A stretch of 5,527 nucleotides of DNA from DATKQI01 sp035532755. GTDB taxonomy: Bacteria > Pseudomonadota > Alphaproteobacteria > Acetobacterales > Acetobacteraceae. A program made the translations under genes and the position numbers. The stretch lies in the NCBI GenBank assembly GCA_035532755.1, contig DATKQI010000221.1:1-5527 (forward strand), read 5' to 3'. How positions within the stretch are numbered: position 1 is the stretch's first letter; every line of letters starts with the position of its first letter. Positions 1 to 5,527 of the stretch are shown one piece after another. The notes under the pieces are model-generated. The model was not told where the DNA came from. It saw nothing but the letters and a program-made list of their open reading frames with translations, and did not search any database.

Positions 1-930
1 GATCATCTCCTCGAGCGAGATGGTGGGCTGCCAGCCCAGCCTTTGCCGCGCCTTGTCGGCGTCGCCGAGCAGCACATCGACCTCGGCCGGGCGGATCAGG
101 TCCGATCGGGTGACGACGTGGTCTTCGTGATTGAGGCCCACATGGGCGAAGGCGATGCGGCAGAATTCGCGGATCGTCGTCGTGCGGCCGGTGGCGATCA
201 CGTAGTCGTCCGGGACGTCCTGCTGCAGCATGAGCCACATGGCCCGCACGTAATCACGCGCATGGCCCCAGTCGCGCTTCGCGTCCAGATTGCCGAGCGG
301 CAGTTCGCGCGCGAGGCCGAGCTTGATGCGCGCCACCCCGTCGGTGACTTTGCGCGTGACGAACTCGATGCCGCGCAGCGGGCTTTCGTGGTTGAACAGG
401 ATGCCGGAGGAGGCGTGCATCCCGAAGCTCTCGCGATGGTTCACCGTCATCCAATGGGCATAGAGCTTGGCGACCGCATAGGGCGAGCGCGGATAGAACG
501 GTGTCGTTTCGTTCTGCCGTGGCGCCTGGATCAGGCCGAACATTTCCGAAGACGACGCCTGATAGAAGCGTGCGTCCGGCTTGGCGAACCGCAGCGCTTC
601 GAGCAGATTGGTGGCCCCGAGGCCGGTGACCTGGCCGGTCACGATCGGCTGGTTCCAGGAGGCGGCGACAAAGCTCTGCGCGCCGAGATTATAGACTTCG
701 TCCGGCTGATACGTCTGCACCGTCCGGATCAGGCTCGCGAGGTCGATCAGGTTGCCGTCCACCAGCTCGACCTGGCCGAGAATGCCGAGCCAGCGCAACC
801 GTTCCCCCACGACGTCCGACGAGGCGGAACGGCGCATCATGCCGATGACGCGATAGCCCTTTTCCAGCATGAACTGGGACAGGTAGGCGCCATCCTGGCC
901 GGTAACGCCGGTGATCAAGCAGGTCGGCAT
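1..930 (-). CDS. gmd: GDP-mannose 4,6-dehydratase (3' end cut by window edge)
   Basis: 310 codons are visible from an ATG at 930 to the window edge, with no stop. The family enzyme is cytoplasmic and NADP-dependent; it converts GDP-D-mannose to GDP-4-keto-6-deoxy-D-mannose, precursor of GDP-D-rhamnose, GDP-L-fucose and related sugars. The protein opens MPTCLITGVTGQDGAYLSQF, with the Rossmann motif GVTGQDG at residues 8-14. The extended-SDR active site follows: Ser127 and Glu129 within QASSSEMFG, then Tyr151 and Lys155 in YAVAK. Other family stretches are SFVAASWNQP (86-95), GILFNHESPLRG (176-187) and DAKRDWGHARDYV (216-228). From memory it resembles the short Pseudomonas aeruginosa Gmd (about 323 residues) more than the longer E. 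coli type, so roughly 10-20 residues should be missing. A GAGGAG ribosome site four bases upstream supports the start. Mannose versus heptose substrate cannot be read from sequence; a neighbouring heptose-type kinase leaves GDP-heptose 4,6-dehydratase (DmhA/WcbK-like) open. Confidence 0.93.
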   Translation of the reverse strand, partial: MPTCLITGVTGQDGAYLSQFMLEKGYRVIGMMRRSASSDVVGERLRWLGILGQVELVDGNLIDLASLIRTVQTYQPDEVYNLGAQSFVAASWNQPIVTGQVTGLGATNLLEALRFAKPDARFYQASSSEMFGLIQAPRQNETTPFYPRSPYAVAKLYAHWMTVNHRESFGMHASSGILFNHESPLRGIEFVTRKVTDGVARIKLGLARELPLGNLDAKRDWGHARDYVRAMWLMLQQDVPDDYVIATGRTTTIREFCRIAFAHVGLNHEDHVVTRSDLIRPAEVDVLLGDADKARQRLGWQPTISLEEMI

Positions 931-934
931 GGAA

Positions 935-940
935 CTCCTC
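935..940 (-). promoter_or_regulatory. Ribosome binding site of gmd
   Basis: The minus strand reads GAGGAG, then TTCC, then the ATG at 930. This purine-rich site with a four-base spacer fixes the gmd start and puts the GxxGQDG motif at the normal distance from the N-terminus. Confidence 0.7.
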
Positions 941-943
941 GGC

Positions 944-970
944 ACGATGGCCACGGGCATCGTCGCGATG
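944..970 (-). repeat. Overlapping inverted repeats in the gmd leader
   Basis: On the plus strand CGATG (945-949), CATCG (958-962) and CGATG (966-970) follow one another. The middle copy can pair with either neighbour. One hairpin is a 6-bp stem, 944-949 with 958-963, with an 8-base loop. The other is a 5-bp stem, 958-962 with 966-970, with a 3-base loop. In gmd mRNA these would be alternative structures directly 5' of the ribosome site. The pairing is visible in the sequence; a regulatory role is inference. Confidence 0.35.
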
Positions 971-1023
971 ATGACGGACGGCGGCCCCGGCGGGATCGCC
1001 GCAACTGGGATCGACGCAACCGC

Positions 1024-1041
1024 CCGGGATCACGGTCCCGG
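1024..1041. repeat. Inverted repeat, 6-bp arms
   Basis: CCGGGA (1024-1029) and TCCCGG (1036-1041) are perfect inverted arms around a 6-base centre. The repeat lies just downstream of the candidate gmd promoter, so it would be near the 5' end of the gmd transcript. It could be a leader hairpin or a regulator site. Short GC-rich palindromes also arise by chance at this base composition. Confidence 0.3.
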
Positions 1042-1050
1042 CAGGAATCG

Positions 1051-1079
1051 AGACTAGCCGGCGGGCGCAGGCCTGTCAC
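1051..1079 (-). promoter_or_regulatory. Candidate sigma-70-type promoter for gmd
   Basis: The minus strand carries GTGACA (1079-1074), a 17-bp spacer, and TAGTCT (1056-1051). The -35 matches five of six bases of TTGACA and the spacer is ideal, but the -10 matches only three of six bases of TATAAT. Initiation here would leave a leader of a little over 100 bases containing two of the inverted repeats. It is the best match I found by eye upstream of gmd. Confidence 0.27.
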
Positions 1080-1082
1080 CTT

Positions 1083-1104
1083 CCCCGCCGATCGCCGGGC
1101 GGGG
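1083..1104. repeat. GC-rich inverted repeat, 7-bp arms
   Basis: CCCCGCC (1083-1089) and GGCGGGG (1098-1104) are perfect inverted arms around an 8-base centre. The repeat lies immediately upstream of the candidate gmd promoter, in the middle of the divergent region, where a regulator could act on both genes. There is no T-run on either side, so it is not an intrinsic terminator. Confidence 0.35.
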
Positions 1105-1205
1105 CGGCGGTGACCGGGCACAGGTCGGCGCCGCCAGCGCATCCCCACCGCCCCTCTTCACGCCGGTTGCGGCAAGGTCTAGGGTCTCGCCATCAGAAAT
1201 GGAAT

Positions 1206-1210
1206 GAGGT
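1206..1210 (+). promoter_or_regulatory. Ribosome binding site that sets the methyltransferase start
   Basis: GAGGT lies seven bases before the ATG at 1218. The more distal in-frame GTG at 1110 would add a low-complexity Arg/Pro/His-rich stretch, so the ATG at 1218 is preferred. Confidence 0.55.
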
Positions 1211-1217
1211 CCGCTTC

Positions 1218-2288
1218 ATGCGCCCTGATTTGCGGCAGAGGGCCCTTCATTTGCGCGACATATGGCGTCTGCCGAATACGTTGCAGTCGATGCAGGGCGG
1301 GACCACGGGGCGACTGGATATCCTGACCCGCGCTCTGCAATCGGATTATGATGCTCTAACGGAACGCCTGAACGGGCTGGCAGTGGCCTCGCAGTCGGGC
1401 CGCACCGAGACTGCCGAACGTCTGCTCGCGCTCGACCACGCCATGCAGCAGACCCGGCGGGATCTGTTGGCGGAACTGGAAAAGCTCGAACAGCTCCAGC
1501 ATCAAACGCTCGAGCAGCTCCAGCATCTGGAGCCGCTGGTCCATGCGAGCCTCGGCCTGCAGCGCGCACGCCTGCGGGAGCTGCACGGGCAGGTGGAGAT
1601 CGTCACCGATCACCCGGTTGCCCTCGACTCGCCCGACCACCAGGTGCCCTGGGGCACCGCCCACGACAATTCCCGCAATCAGCGTTTCAATGCCCGCCTT
1701 ATCGCGCTGGTTCCGGGCGACGGGCTCTCGGTCCTTGATCTCGGCTGCTCGGGCGGCGGCCAGGTGCGCAGCTTCATCGAGCAGGGCTACCTCGCCGTCG
1801 GGATCGAAGGCAGCGATTATTCCGCGCGACGCCTGCGCGCGGAGTGGGCAACGATCCCAGACCACCTGTTCACCGCCGACATCACCAAGCCGTTCCGGCT
1901 GCGGACATCGCGCGCGACCGACGCGCGGCGGTTCGGCGTCGTCACGATGTGGGAGGTGATCGAGCATATCGCGGAGGCCGATCTGCCCCAGGTCCTGGCA
2001 AATATCGACGTCCATCTCGATCCGGGCGGGATCGTGGTGATGTCGGTTTCCCCGAACTCCGAGATCATCCAGGGCAAGCAACTGCATCAGACAATCCAGC
2101 AGCGGCCCTGGTGGGACGCGTTCCTTGCAGCCCGAGGGTGGCAGAACCATCCCGGCATCGTGGACTATTTCGGCGAGGACTTCGTGCGCGGCGGCGACAA
2201 CGCGCCGCGCAGCTTCCATTATGTCCTGTCGCGGGCCGGCGAGCCTCCGTCACTGACGCAGCGGATGCGGCACCTGGCGTCGCACTGA
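1218..2288 (+). CDS. Class I SAM-dependent methyltransferase with N-terminal helical/coiled-coil segment
   Basis: The 356-residue product starts MRPDLRQRALHLRDIWRLPN. Residues 1-40 are basic. Residues about 50-115 are Leu/Gln/Glu-rich and should be helical, probably a coiled coil; they contain a short internal repeat, LEQLQH, at 90-95 and 98-103. The C-terminal domain from about 160 is a Methyltransf_23/UbiG-like Rossmann methyltransferase: SAM motif I VLDLGCSGGG (172-181), GIEGSD (195-200) with the acidic residues after strand 2, TADI (219-222), and the post-strand-4 motif WEVIEHI (245-251), followed by LDPGG (267-271). It is cytoplasmic, with no signal peptide or membrane segment. Given the neighbours, the likely substrate is a sugar hydroxyl on a nucleotide sugar or nascent glycan, but no residue identifies the acceptor. 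It is transcribed opposite to all the other genes in the window, so it has its own promoter. Methyltransferase identity is secure; substrate is unknown. Confidence 0.88.
   Translation: MRPDLRQRALHLRDIWRLPNTLQSMQGGTTGRLDILTRALQSDYDALTERLNGLAVASQSGRTETAERLLALDHAMQQTRRDLLAELEKLEQLQHQTLEQLQHLEPLVHASLGLQRARLRELHGQVEIVTDHPVALDSPDHQVPWGTAHDNSRNQRFNARLIALVPGDGLSVLDLGCSGGGQVRSFIEQGYLAVGIEGSDYSARRLRAEWATIPDHLFTADITKPFRLRTSRATDARRFGVVTMWEVIEHIAEADLPQVLANIDVHLDPGGIVVMSVSPNSEIIQGKQLHQTIQQRPWWDAFLAARGWQNHPGIVDYFGEDFVRGGDNAPRSFHYVLSRAGEPPSLTQRMRHLASH
1485..1532 (+). repeat. 24-bp imperfect tandem repeat inside the methyltransferase gene
   Basis: CTCGAACAGCTCCAGCAT at 1485-1502 recurs at 1509-1526 with one silent change (A to G at the sixth base), a period of 24 bp or eight codons. 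It encodes LEQLQHQT followed by LEQLQHLE in the helical segment. This looks like a small in-frame duplication that lengthened the helix. Confidence 0.65.
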
Positions 2289-2319
2289 CCGCTGCGGCCA
2301 GGACGGATTGCTGGGCGGT
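2289..2319. other. Short convergent gap with imperfect hairpin
   Basis: Only 31 bp lie between the stop of the methyltransferase gene and the stop of the oppositely transcribed glycosyltransferase gene. CTGGGCGGT at 2311-2319 can pair with CCAG (2298-2301) and ACCGC (2288-2292), leaving a five-base bulge. Neither strand has a T-run after the stem, so a classical intrinsic terminator is not supported. A bidirectional stem that slows polymerase remains possible. Confidence 0.25.
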
Positions 2320-5097
2320 TCACTCACCAGACTGCGCGTCGGACTCGCTCATCATGGCCTCGGCCAGCCGCAGCAGCCGCCCGGCCAGCGCGAACAGGCG
2401 CCGATCCAGGCAGGCGAGCAAGGCGCGCCGGAGCTGGGCGTCGCGCGCACCAGCAGGCGCCAGCGGTTCATCGAGCAGGAACGCCATGGCGATTTCCGTC
2501 GCGCCATAATGTTGACCATCCATGGCGCGCGTAACCAGTTCGTCCTGCAAGCGGTCGGCCGCGGCGCGACGGGTCGCCACCGCCGCCGCCGCGCTGCGCG
2601 CCGGATCTTCCAGCAACCCGAGCAGGGGAAAATAGGCGGCGAACACCTTGCGAAAATCATACCCTTCGGCGAAGCACCGCGCCCCCGCACCCAATTCCGC
2701 CAGCCGCTCCGGCGCCGCGACCAGATCGCCGATCAGGGCGGGCCAACGGCTGAGGTCATCTTCCTCGATACAGTTGCTGCCGGAGCGAATATCCAGGCCG
2801 CGGAACGCCACCGAGGTGCCGAGCACCGCGAGGCCGGCGCCCATCGCCTCCACCGTCTTCAAGGACGCGCCGGTGCCGTAGGGCAGCGGGATCAGCACCA
2901 GGCTGGCCGCGCGATAGAGCAAGGTGAGCACGATGTCCTCCACCATGCCGAGCGCGAGGACATTACCGTCCCGTCCCGGCGGCGCGACGCCCCCGGCCAC
3001 CGCGAAGCCCACCTGCGGCACCAGCGGCGCGACCTCGCGGATGCGTTCCACGGCTTGAACATTCGGCGGGAACCAACTGCCGACGAACAGGCAGCACGGC
3101 CCCGGCGGCAGATCGATGCCGAAGAGCGCGCGCAGCAATTCCCGCGGATCCGCCGGCACGCACAAGGTCGCCCGATCCATGTCCACCGGATTCGGGATCA
3201 TGTGCGAACTGATCCCCGCCTCGGCCAGCGCCCGCTGGTCTCCGGGCGCCACCGTGACCACCGCGTCCGCGGCCGCAAGCGAGGCGCGTTCGGCCCGCCA
3301 CGTCAGCCGCCGCAGCAGATTCGAGGCCGTCACCTGGTCGGACAGGATATCGTAATTCGTCAGCACGCACGGAATGCCCGCGCGCCGGCACGCCGGCAGC
3401 ACGATGCTGCCCCAGAAACTGTATTCCAGCAGCACCGCATCCGCCCCGCGCACGAGGTCCTCGACCTTCTGGCGAAAGATCGGGTCCAGCCCGCGCTCGA
3501 GGTGGAACCAGAGGGGAAGTTCCTGCCCGAAATTCTTCCGTCCCAGCAACAGGCGGAACGGCAGGCGGAACAGGCGGCGCGCAAGACGCTGACGGATGCG
3601 CAACGGCTGCGCTTCCACAAACACGTTGCCCCGCCGGGCCACCGGTACCGAAGCGGCCTGCGGCGCGGCACGCCGGCGCGGGCGCCAGTGCCACAGCCGC
3701 CAGCTCATCGACGCCGTACCCGCCTGTAGCACCCGCACGCTGTCCACATGCGGGGCCAGCATGTCCGCCAGCAGGTTGGTGCGCAGGCTGGCGCCCGCCT
3801 TGCGCGCGAGGAAGTCGCCCCACGGATAGAAGATCACGACGTTGCGTATCGCGCGCGGCCCCGCCGCGGGCGGCGGACCGTCCACCACCTGGCGCATCAG
3901 GCTCATTGGGCTGTGGATCGCAAGGCAGTCGCCCCGCCCGGCCTCGGCCCGGGCGCAGAGCCCGGCGCGGTCGCGAACCGCAGCGCGGATCGCCTGCGCG
4001 AGCGATCGCGCATCGTGATCGTCGATTAGGATCCCTGCGCCGTAGCGTTCCAGCTCGTCGCTCATCCAGGTGTCGCGGGTGGTGATCACCACCTTGCCCG
4101 CCGCCGCGGCTTCCAGGAACACGCCGGAGGTTCGAGCCCGATAGATGTCGCGCCAATAAGGGACCAGCACGACGTCGGCCGCCGCCAGCTCCGCCGCATA
4201 GCGTTCCGGCGACAGCGCTTCAGGCAACAAGGTGACATGCGGCAGGCCTTCGCGCGCGAAGGCGTCGATGGCGGCCTGCACGTCCGGCTGGGCATCGTTG
4301 CTTTGCAACACGAATTCCATGCCGTCCAACCCGTCGTCGGCATGCAGCATGCGGATGGCGTCGAGAATCTCGACGAAGCCCTTTTCGTCGCGCGCATTGC
4401 CGAGGCTCACGAAGCGCATGCGCTCATGCGGCGCCGCGCGCGGGGCCGCGTCGGCGGAGGTGTGCGGGATCGGCATAACCTCGATCGGCAGGGTGGTAAG
4501 CCGCCCGAGCTCGCGCGCCAGCCGGGCGCTGTCAGATGCAAGCCGCACGCGCCGGCCGCTTGCCGCCGCCCGCTCCAGCGACTGGAACGCCTCGCAGCAC
4601 TGCGGGTTGTCGTAGAACGCCGGCTGGTAGCGCAGCAGAAGAATGATATCGAGCGGGCCGTCCGGCGGCTGGTCCTGCACGAAGCGCGCCAGCGCCGGAA
4701 GCTGGTGGCGGAAGATCATGTGCGCGAACAGGACGGACCGCGGCGGCAGCGCCAGCCCGCGCAGCCCGGCCTTGAGGTCGCGATAGAAATCCCGGTTGGC
4801 CAAGCGGATGGTGCCCTCGGCCTGATGCTGGGCCGGCAGGTAGCGGACCAGCGGGCTGCTGCCCCACATGTCGCGGCGAAAGCACGGCCGCAGATGCACG
4901 CGCCCGGCGATCGTTGCGCTCACGTCCTTGTGCGCCAGGATCACCGGTTGGAAGCCGGCATCGGCCGCGCCGGCGGCCAGCGCGTTGTCATAGGAGAAGT
5001 GGTGGCCGATGAAATCTCGCAGCGACGGATCGACGATGCAGCACACGGGCCGAGCGTCGGACGCCGCGGCAGCCGCCGGCGCCTGTTCGCGGGCCAT
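2320..5097 (-). CDS. Tandem GT-B glycosyltransferase (two fused GT4-like domains)
   Basis: The 925-residue product begins MAREQAPAAAAASDARPVCC. Single GT4 enzymes are usually 350-420 residues, so this is a two-enzyme fusion. Domain 1 (about 17-405) opens with CCIVDPSLRDFIGHHFSYDN and holds the nucleotide-sugar half: MRFVSLGNARDEKGF, AAADVVLVPYW and RTSGVFLEAAAAGKVVI, with conserved Glu329. A Pro/Ala-rich linker (about 405-415) follows. Domain 2 (about 418-830) shows VVIFYPWGDFLARK, DAVVTVAPGDQRALAEAGI, CCLFVGSWFPPNVQAVERI, and the GT4 signature GTGASLKTVEAMGAG (Lys747, Glu750). Residues 830-925 are Ala/Leu/Arg-rich, predicted helical and unassigned. There is no signal peptide or membrane segment, so it probably acts at the cytoplasmic side of the inner membrane, adding sugars to a lipid-linked glycan. 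It follows the kinase by 22 bp, probably in one operon. Donors and linkages cannot be read from sequence. An alternative ATG at 5115 would add six residues. Confidence 0.88.
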   Translation of the reverse strand: MAREQAPAAAAASDARPVCCIVDPSLRDFIGHHFSYDNALAAGAADAGFQPVILAHKDVSATIAGRVHLRPCFRRDMWGSSPLVRYLPAQHQAEGTIRLANRDFYRDLKAGLRGLALPPRSVLFAHMIFRHQLPALARFVQDQPPDGPLDIILLLRYQPAFYDNPQCCEAFQSLERAAASGRRVRLASDSARLARELGRLTTLPIEVMPIPHTSADAAPRAAPHERMRFVSLGNARDEKGFVEILDAIRMLHADDGLDGMEFVLQSNDAQPDVQAAIDAFAREGLPHVTLLPEALSPERYAAELAAADVVLVPYWRDIYRARTSGVFLEAAAAGKVVITTRDTWMSDELERYGAGILIDDHDARSLAQAIRAAVRDRAGLCARAEAGRGDCLAIHSPMSLMRQVVDGPPPAAGPRAIRNVVIFYPWGDFLARKAGASLRTNLLADMLAPHVDSVRVLQAGTASMSWRLWHWRPRRRAAPQAASVPVARRGNVFVEAQPLRIRQRLARRLFRLPFRLLLGRKNFGQELPLWFHLERGLDPIFRQKVEDLVRGADAVLLEYSFWGSIVLPACRRAGIPCVLTNYDILSDQVTASNLLRRLTWRAERASLAAADAVVTVAPGDQRALAEAGISSHMIPNPVDMDRATLCVPADPRELLRALFGIDLPPGPCCLFVGSWFPPNVQAVERIREVAPLVPQVGFAVAGGVAPPGRDGNVLALGMVEDIVLTLLYRAASLVLIPLPYGTGASLKTVEAMGAGLAVLGTSVAFRGLDIRSGSNCIEEDDLSRWPALIGDLVAAPERLAELGAGARCFAEGYDFRKVFAAYFPLLGLLEDPARSAAAAVATRRAAADRLQDELVTRAMDGQHYGATEIAMAFLLDEPLAPAGARDAQLRRALLACLDRRLFALAGRLLRLAEAMMSESDAQSGE

Positions 5098-5101
5098 CTC
5101 G

Positions 5102-5110
5102 CCTCCCCCT
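5102..5110 (-). promoter_or_regulatory. Ribosome binding site that sets the glycosyltransferase start
   Basis: The minus strand reads AGGGGGAGG, then CGAG, then the ATG at 5097. This strong site lies between two in-frame ATGs (5115 and 5097) and has the same four-base spacing as the gmd site, so it favours the second ATG. The first ATG has only a weak GGGGTGAG upstream, overlapping the kinase stop codon. Confidence 0.55.
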
Positions 5111-5119
5111 TCCATCGTC

Positions 5120-5527
5120 TCACCCCGTCAGTATGGTGGACCCGATGGTGTCCAGTCCGATGCGGGTGATGGCGGCCCCGGCCAGCCGCTCGCGGAATCG
5201 CTCCTGACGCTCCGCCGGCACCAGCATCAGCAGGAACCCGCCGGACCCGGCGCCGCACAGCTTGCCGCCCAGCGCGCCCGCGTCGCGCGCCGCCGCATAG
5301 AGCGCATCGATCTCCGGGCCGCTCACCTTGGACGAAAGGCGCTTCTTCGTCTCCCACCCCTCGTGCAGCATGGCGCCGAAATCGGCCAGCATGCGTTCGG
5401 GATCGTCGCCCTCCAGCACCTCCACCGCCTGGTCGGTCAGGGTCAGCAGGTGCGAAAGATCGCGGTCCACCGTGCCTTGCTTCGTCCGCGCCATCTGCTC
5501 GTCCAACGTCGCGGAGGCGAACCGGGT
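5120..5527 (-). CDS. GHMP family sugar kinase, HddA-like (5' end cut by window edge)
   Basis: The frame stays open to the right edge, giving the last 135 residues before the TGA at 5120-5122. The visible part starts TRFASATLDEQMARTKQGTV. It contains LHEGWETKKRLSSKVSG (54-70 of the fragment), then the GHMP motif 3, GGKLCGAGSGGFLLML (87-102), the glycine loop of the C-terminal domain. This combination matches the C-terminus of D-glycero-D-manno-heptose 7-phosphate kinases (HddA/WcbL), which phosphorylate heptose 7-phosphate at C1 on the way to GDP-heptose. Family members are about 330-350 residues, so some 200 N-terminal residues, including the ATP-binding PxxxGLGSS-type motif, lie outside the window. 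A TTG at 5506 is only an internal leucine codon. Other GHMP sugar kinases (fucose type) are possible; family identity is firm, heptose specificity likely but unproven. Confidence 0.82.
   Translation of the reverse strand, partial: TRFASATLDEQMARTKQGTVDRDLSHLLTLTDQAVEVLEGDDPERMLADFGAMLHEGWETKKRLSSKVSGPEIDALYAAARDAGALGGKLCGAGSGGFLLMLVPAERQERFRERLAGAAITRIGLDTIGSTILTG

Larger units (their letters stand above)
931..1217. other. Divergent intergenic region between gmd and the methyltransferase gene
   Basis: About 287 bp separate the two divergent starts. I see no convincing gene in it. The plus frame of the methyltransferase stays open back to a GTG at 1110, but the extra 36 residues are Arg/Pro/His-rich and look like translated non-coding DNA. 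The region holds three perfect inverted repeats, at 944-949/958-963, 1024-1029/1036-1041 and 1083-1089/1098-1104. It should hold the promoters for both flanking genes. On the plus strand a weak candidate is CTTCAC (1156-1161) and TCTAGG (1178-1183) with a 16-bp spacer; the -10 match is poor, so it is not annotated separately. Confidence 0.6.

Noticed and set aside
43..1113. 356-codon open frame on the plus strand
   Set aside because: It lies directly antisense to gmd, which has complete family motifs. The translation is an Arg/Asp/His/Gly-rich mix with no recognisable motif, a typical high-GC shadow.
1110..1217. GTG start extending the methyltransferase by 36 residues
   Set aside because: The extra residues are Arg/Pro/His-rich and unlike a protein N-terminus. 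The ATG at 1218 has a GAGGT ribosome site at good spacing.
1356..2219. 287-codon open frame on the minus strand
   Set aside because: It is antisense to the methyltransferase gene, whose SAM motifs are intact. No recognisable protein features.
2288..2319. Intrinsic terminator between the convergent genes
   Set aside because: The stem is imperfect with a five-base bulge and no T-run follows on either strand.
2308..3729. 473-codon open frame on the plus strand
   Set aside because: It is antisense to the double glycosyltransferase, and its product is dominated by Arg, Gln, His and Pro with no domain.
2963..4156. 397-codon open frame on the minus strand, out of frame with the glycosyltransferase
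   Set aside because: It has the same strand but a different frame inside a gene with two clear GT-B domains. The Gly/Arg/Ala-rich product shows no motif.
4237..5169. 310-codon open frame on the plus strand
   Set aside because: It is antisense to the first glycosyltransferase domain and the kinase end, with an Arg/His/Gln-rich shadow composition and no motif.
5120..5506. Complete 128-residue protein starting at TTG 5506
   Set aside because: The frame remains open to the window edge, and the upstream residues (TRFASAT) match the kinase family, so this is the end of a longer gene.

Overview
The window is high-GC DNA with dense, compact genes and codons that strongly prefer G or C in the third position. 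This fits an alphaproteobacterium of the Rhodospirillales/Acetobacteraceae kind, but the assignment is an impression from composition and protein style, not a search result. Everything recognisable belongs to a surface-polysaccharide (O-antigen, capsule or exopolysaccharide) locus. No mobile elements, CRISPR arrays, tRNAs or rRNAs are visible.

Layout from left to right: (1) a GDP-mannose 4,6-dehydratase-type gene (gmd) on the minus strand, running off the left edge and lacking only its last few codons; (2) a divergent intergenic region of about 290 bp with inverted repeats and a candidate gmd promoter; (3) a plus-strand SAM-dependent methyltransferase with an N-terminal leucine/glutamine-rich helical segment; (4) a 31-bp convergent gap; (5) a very long minus-strand gene encoding two fused GT-B glycosyltransferase domains plus an alanine-rich C-terminal tail; (6) immediately upstream of it on the same strand, the C-terminal part of a GHMP sugar kinase of the D-glycero-D-manno-heptose 7-phosphate kinase (HddA) type, running off the right edge.

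Taken together, the locus appears to make a nucleotide-activated deoxy sugar (Gmd, and possibly the kinase), transfer sugars to a growing glycan (the double glycosyltransferase) and methylate the product (the methyltransferase). A Gmd-type dehydratase beside an HddA-type kinase raises two readings. One is an ordinary GDP-mannose-derived sugar (D-rhamnose or L-fucose type) with heptose made separately. The other is a GDP-6-deoxy-heptose pathway, in which the Gmd-like enzyme acts on GDP-heptose. The window alone cannot decide between them. The most unusual gene is the roughly 925-residue double glycosyltransferase.

Many long open frames lie opposite or out of frame with these genes. They are shadows produced by high GC content and are not annotated.
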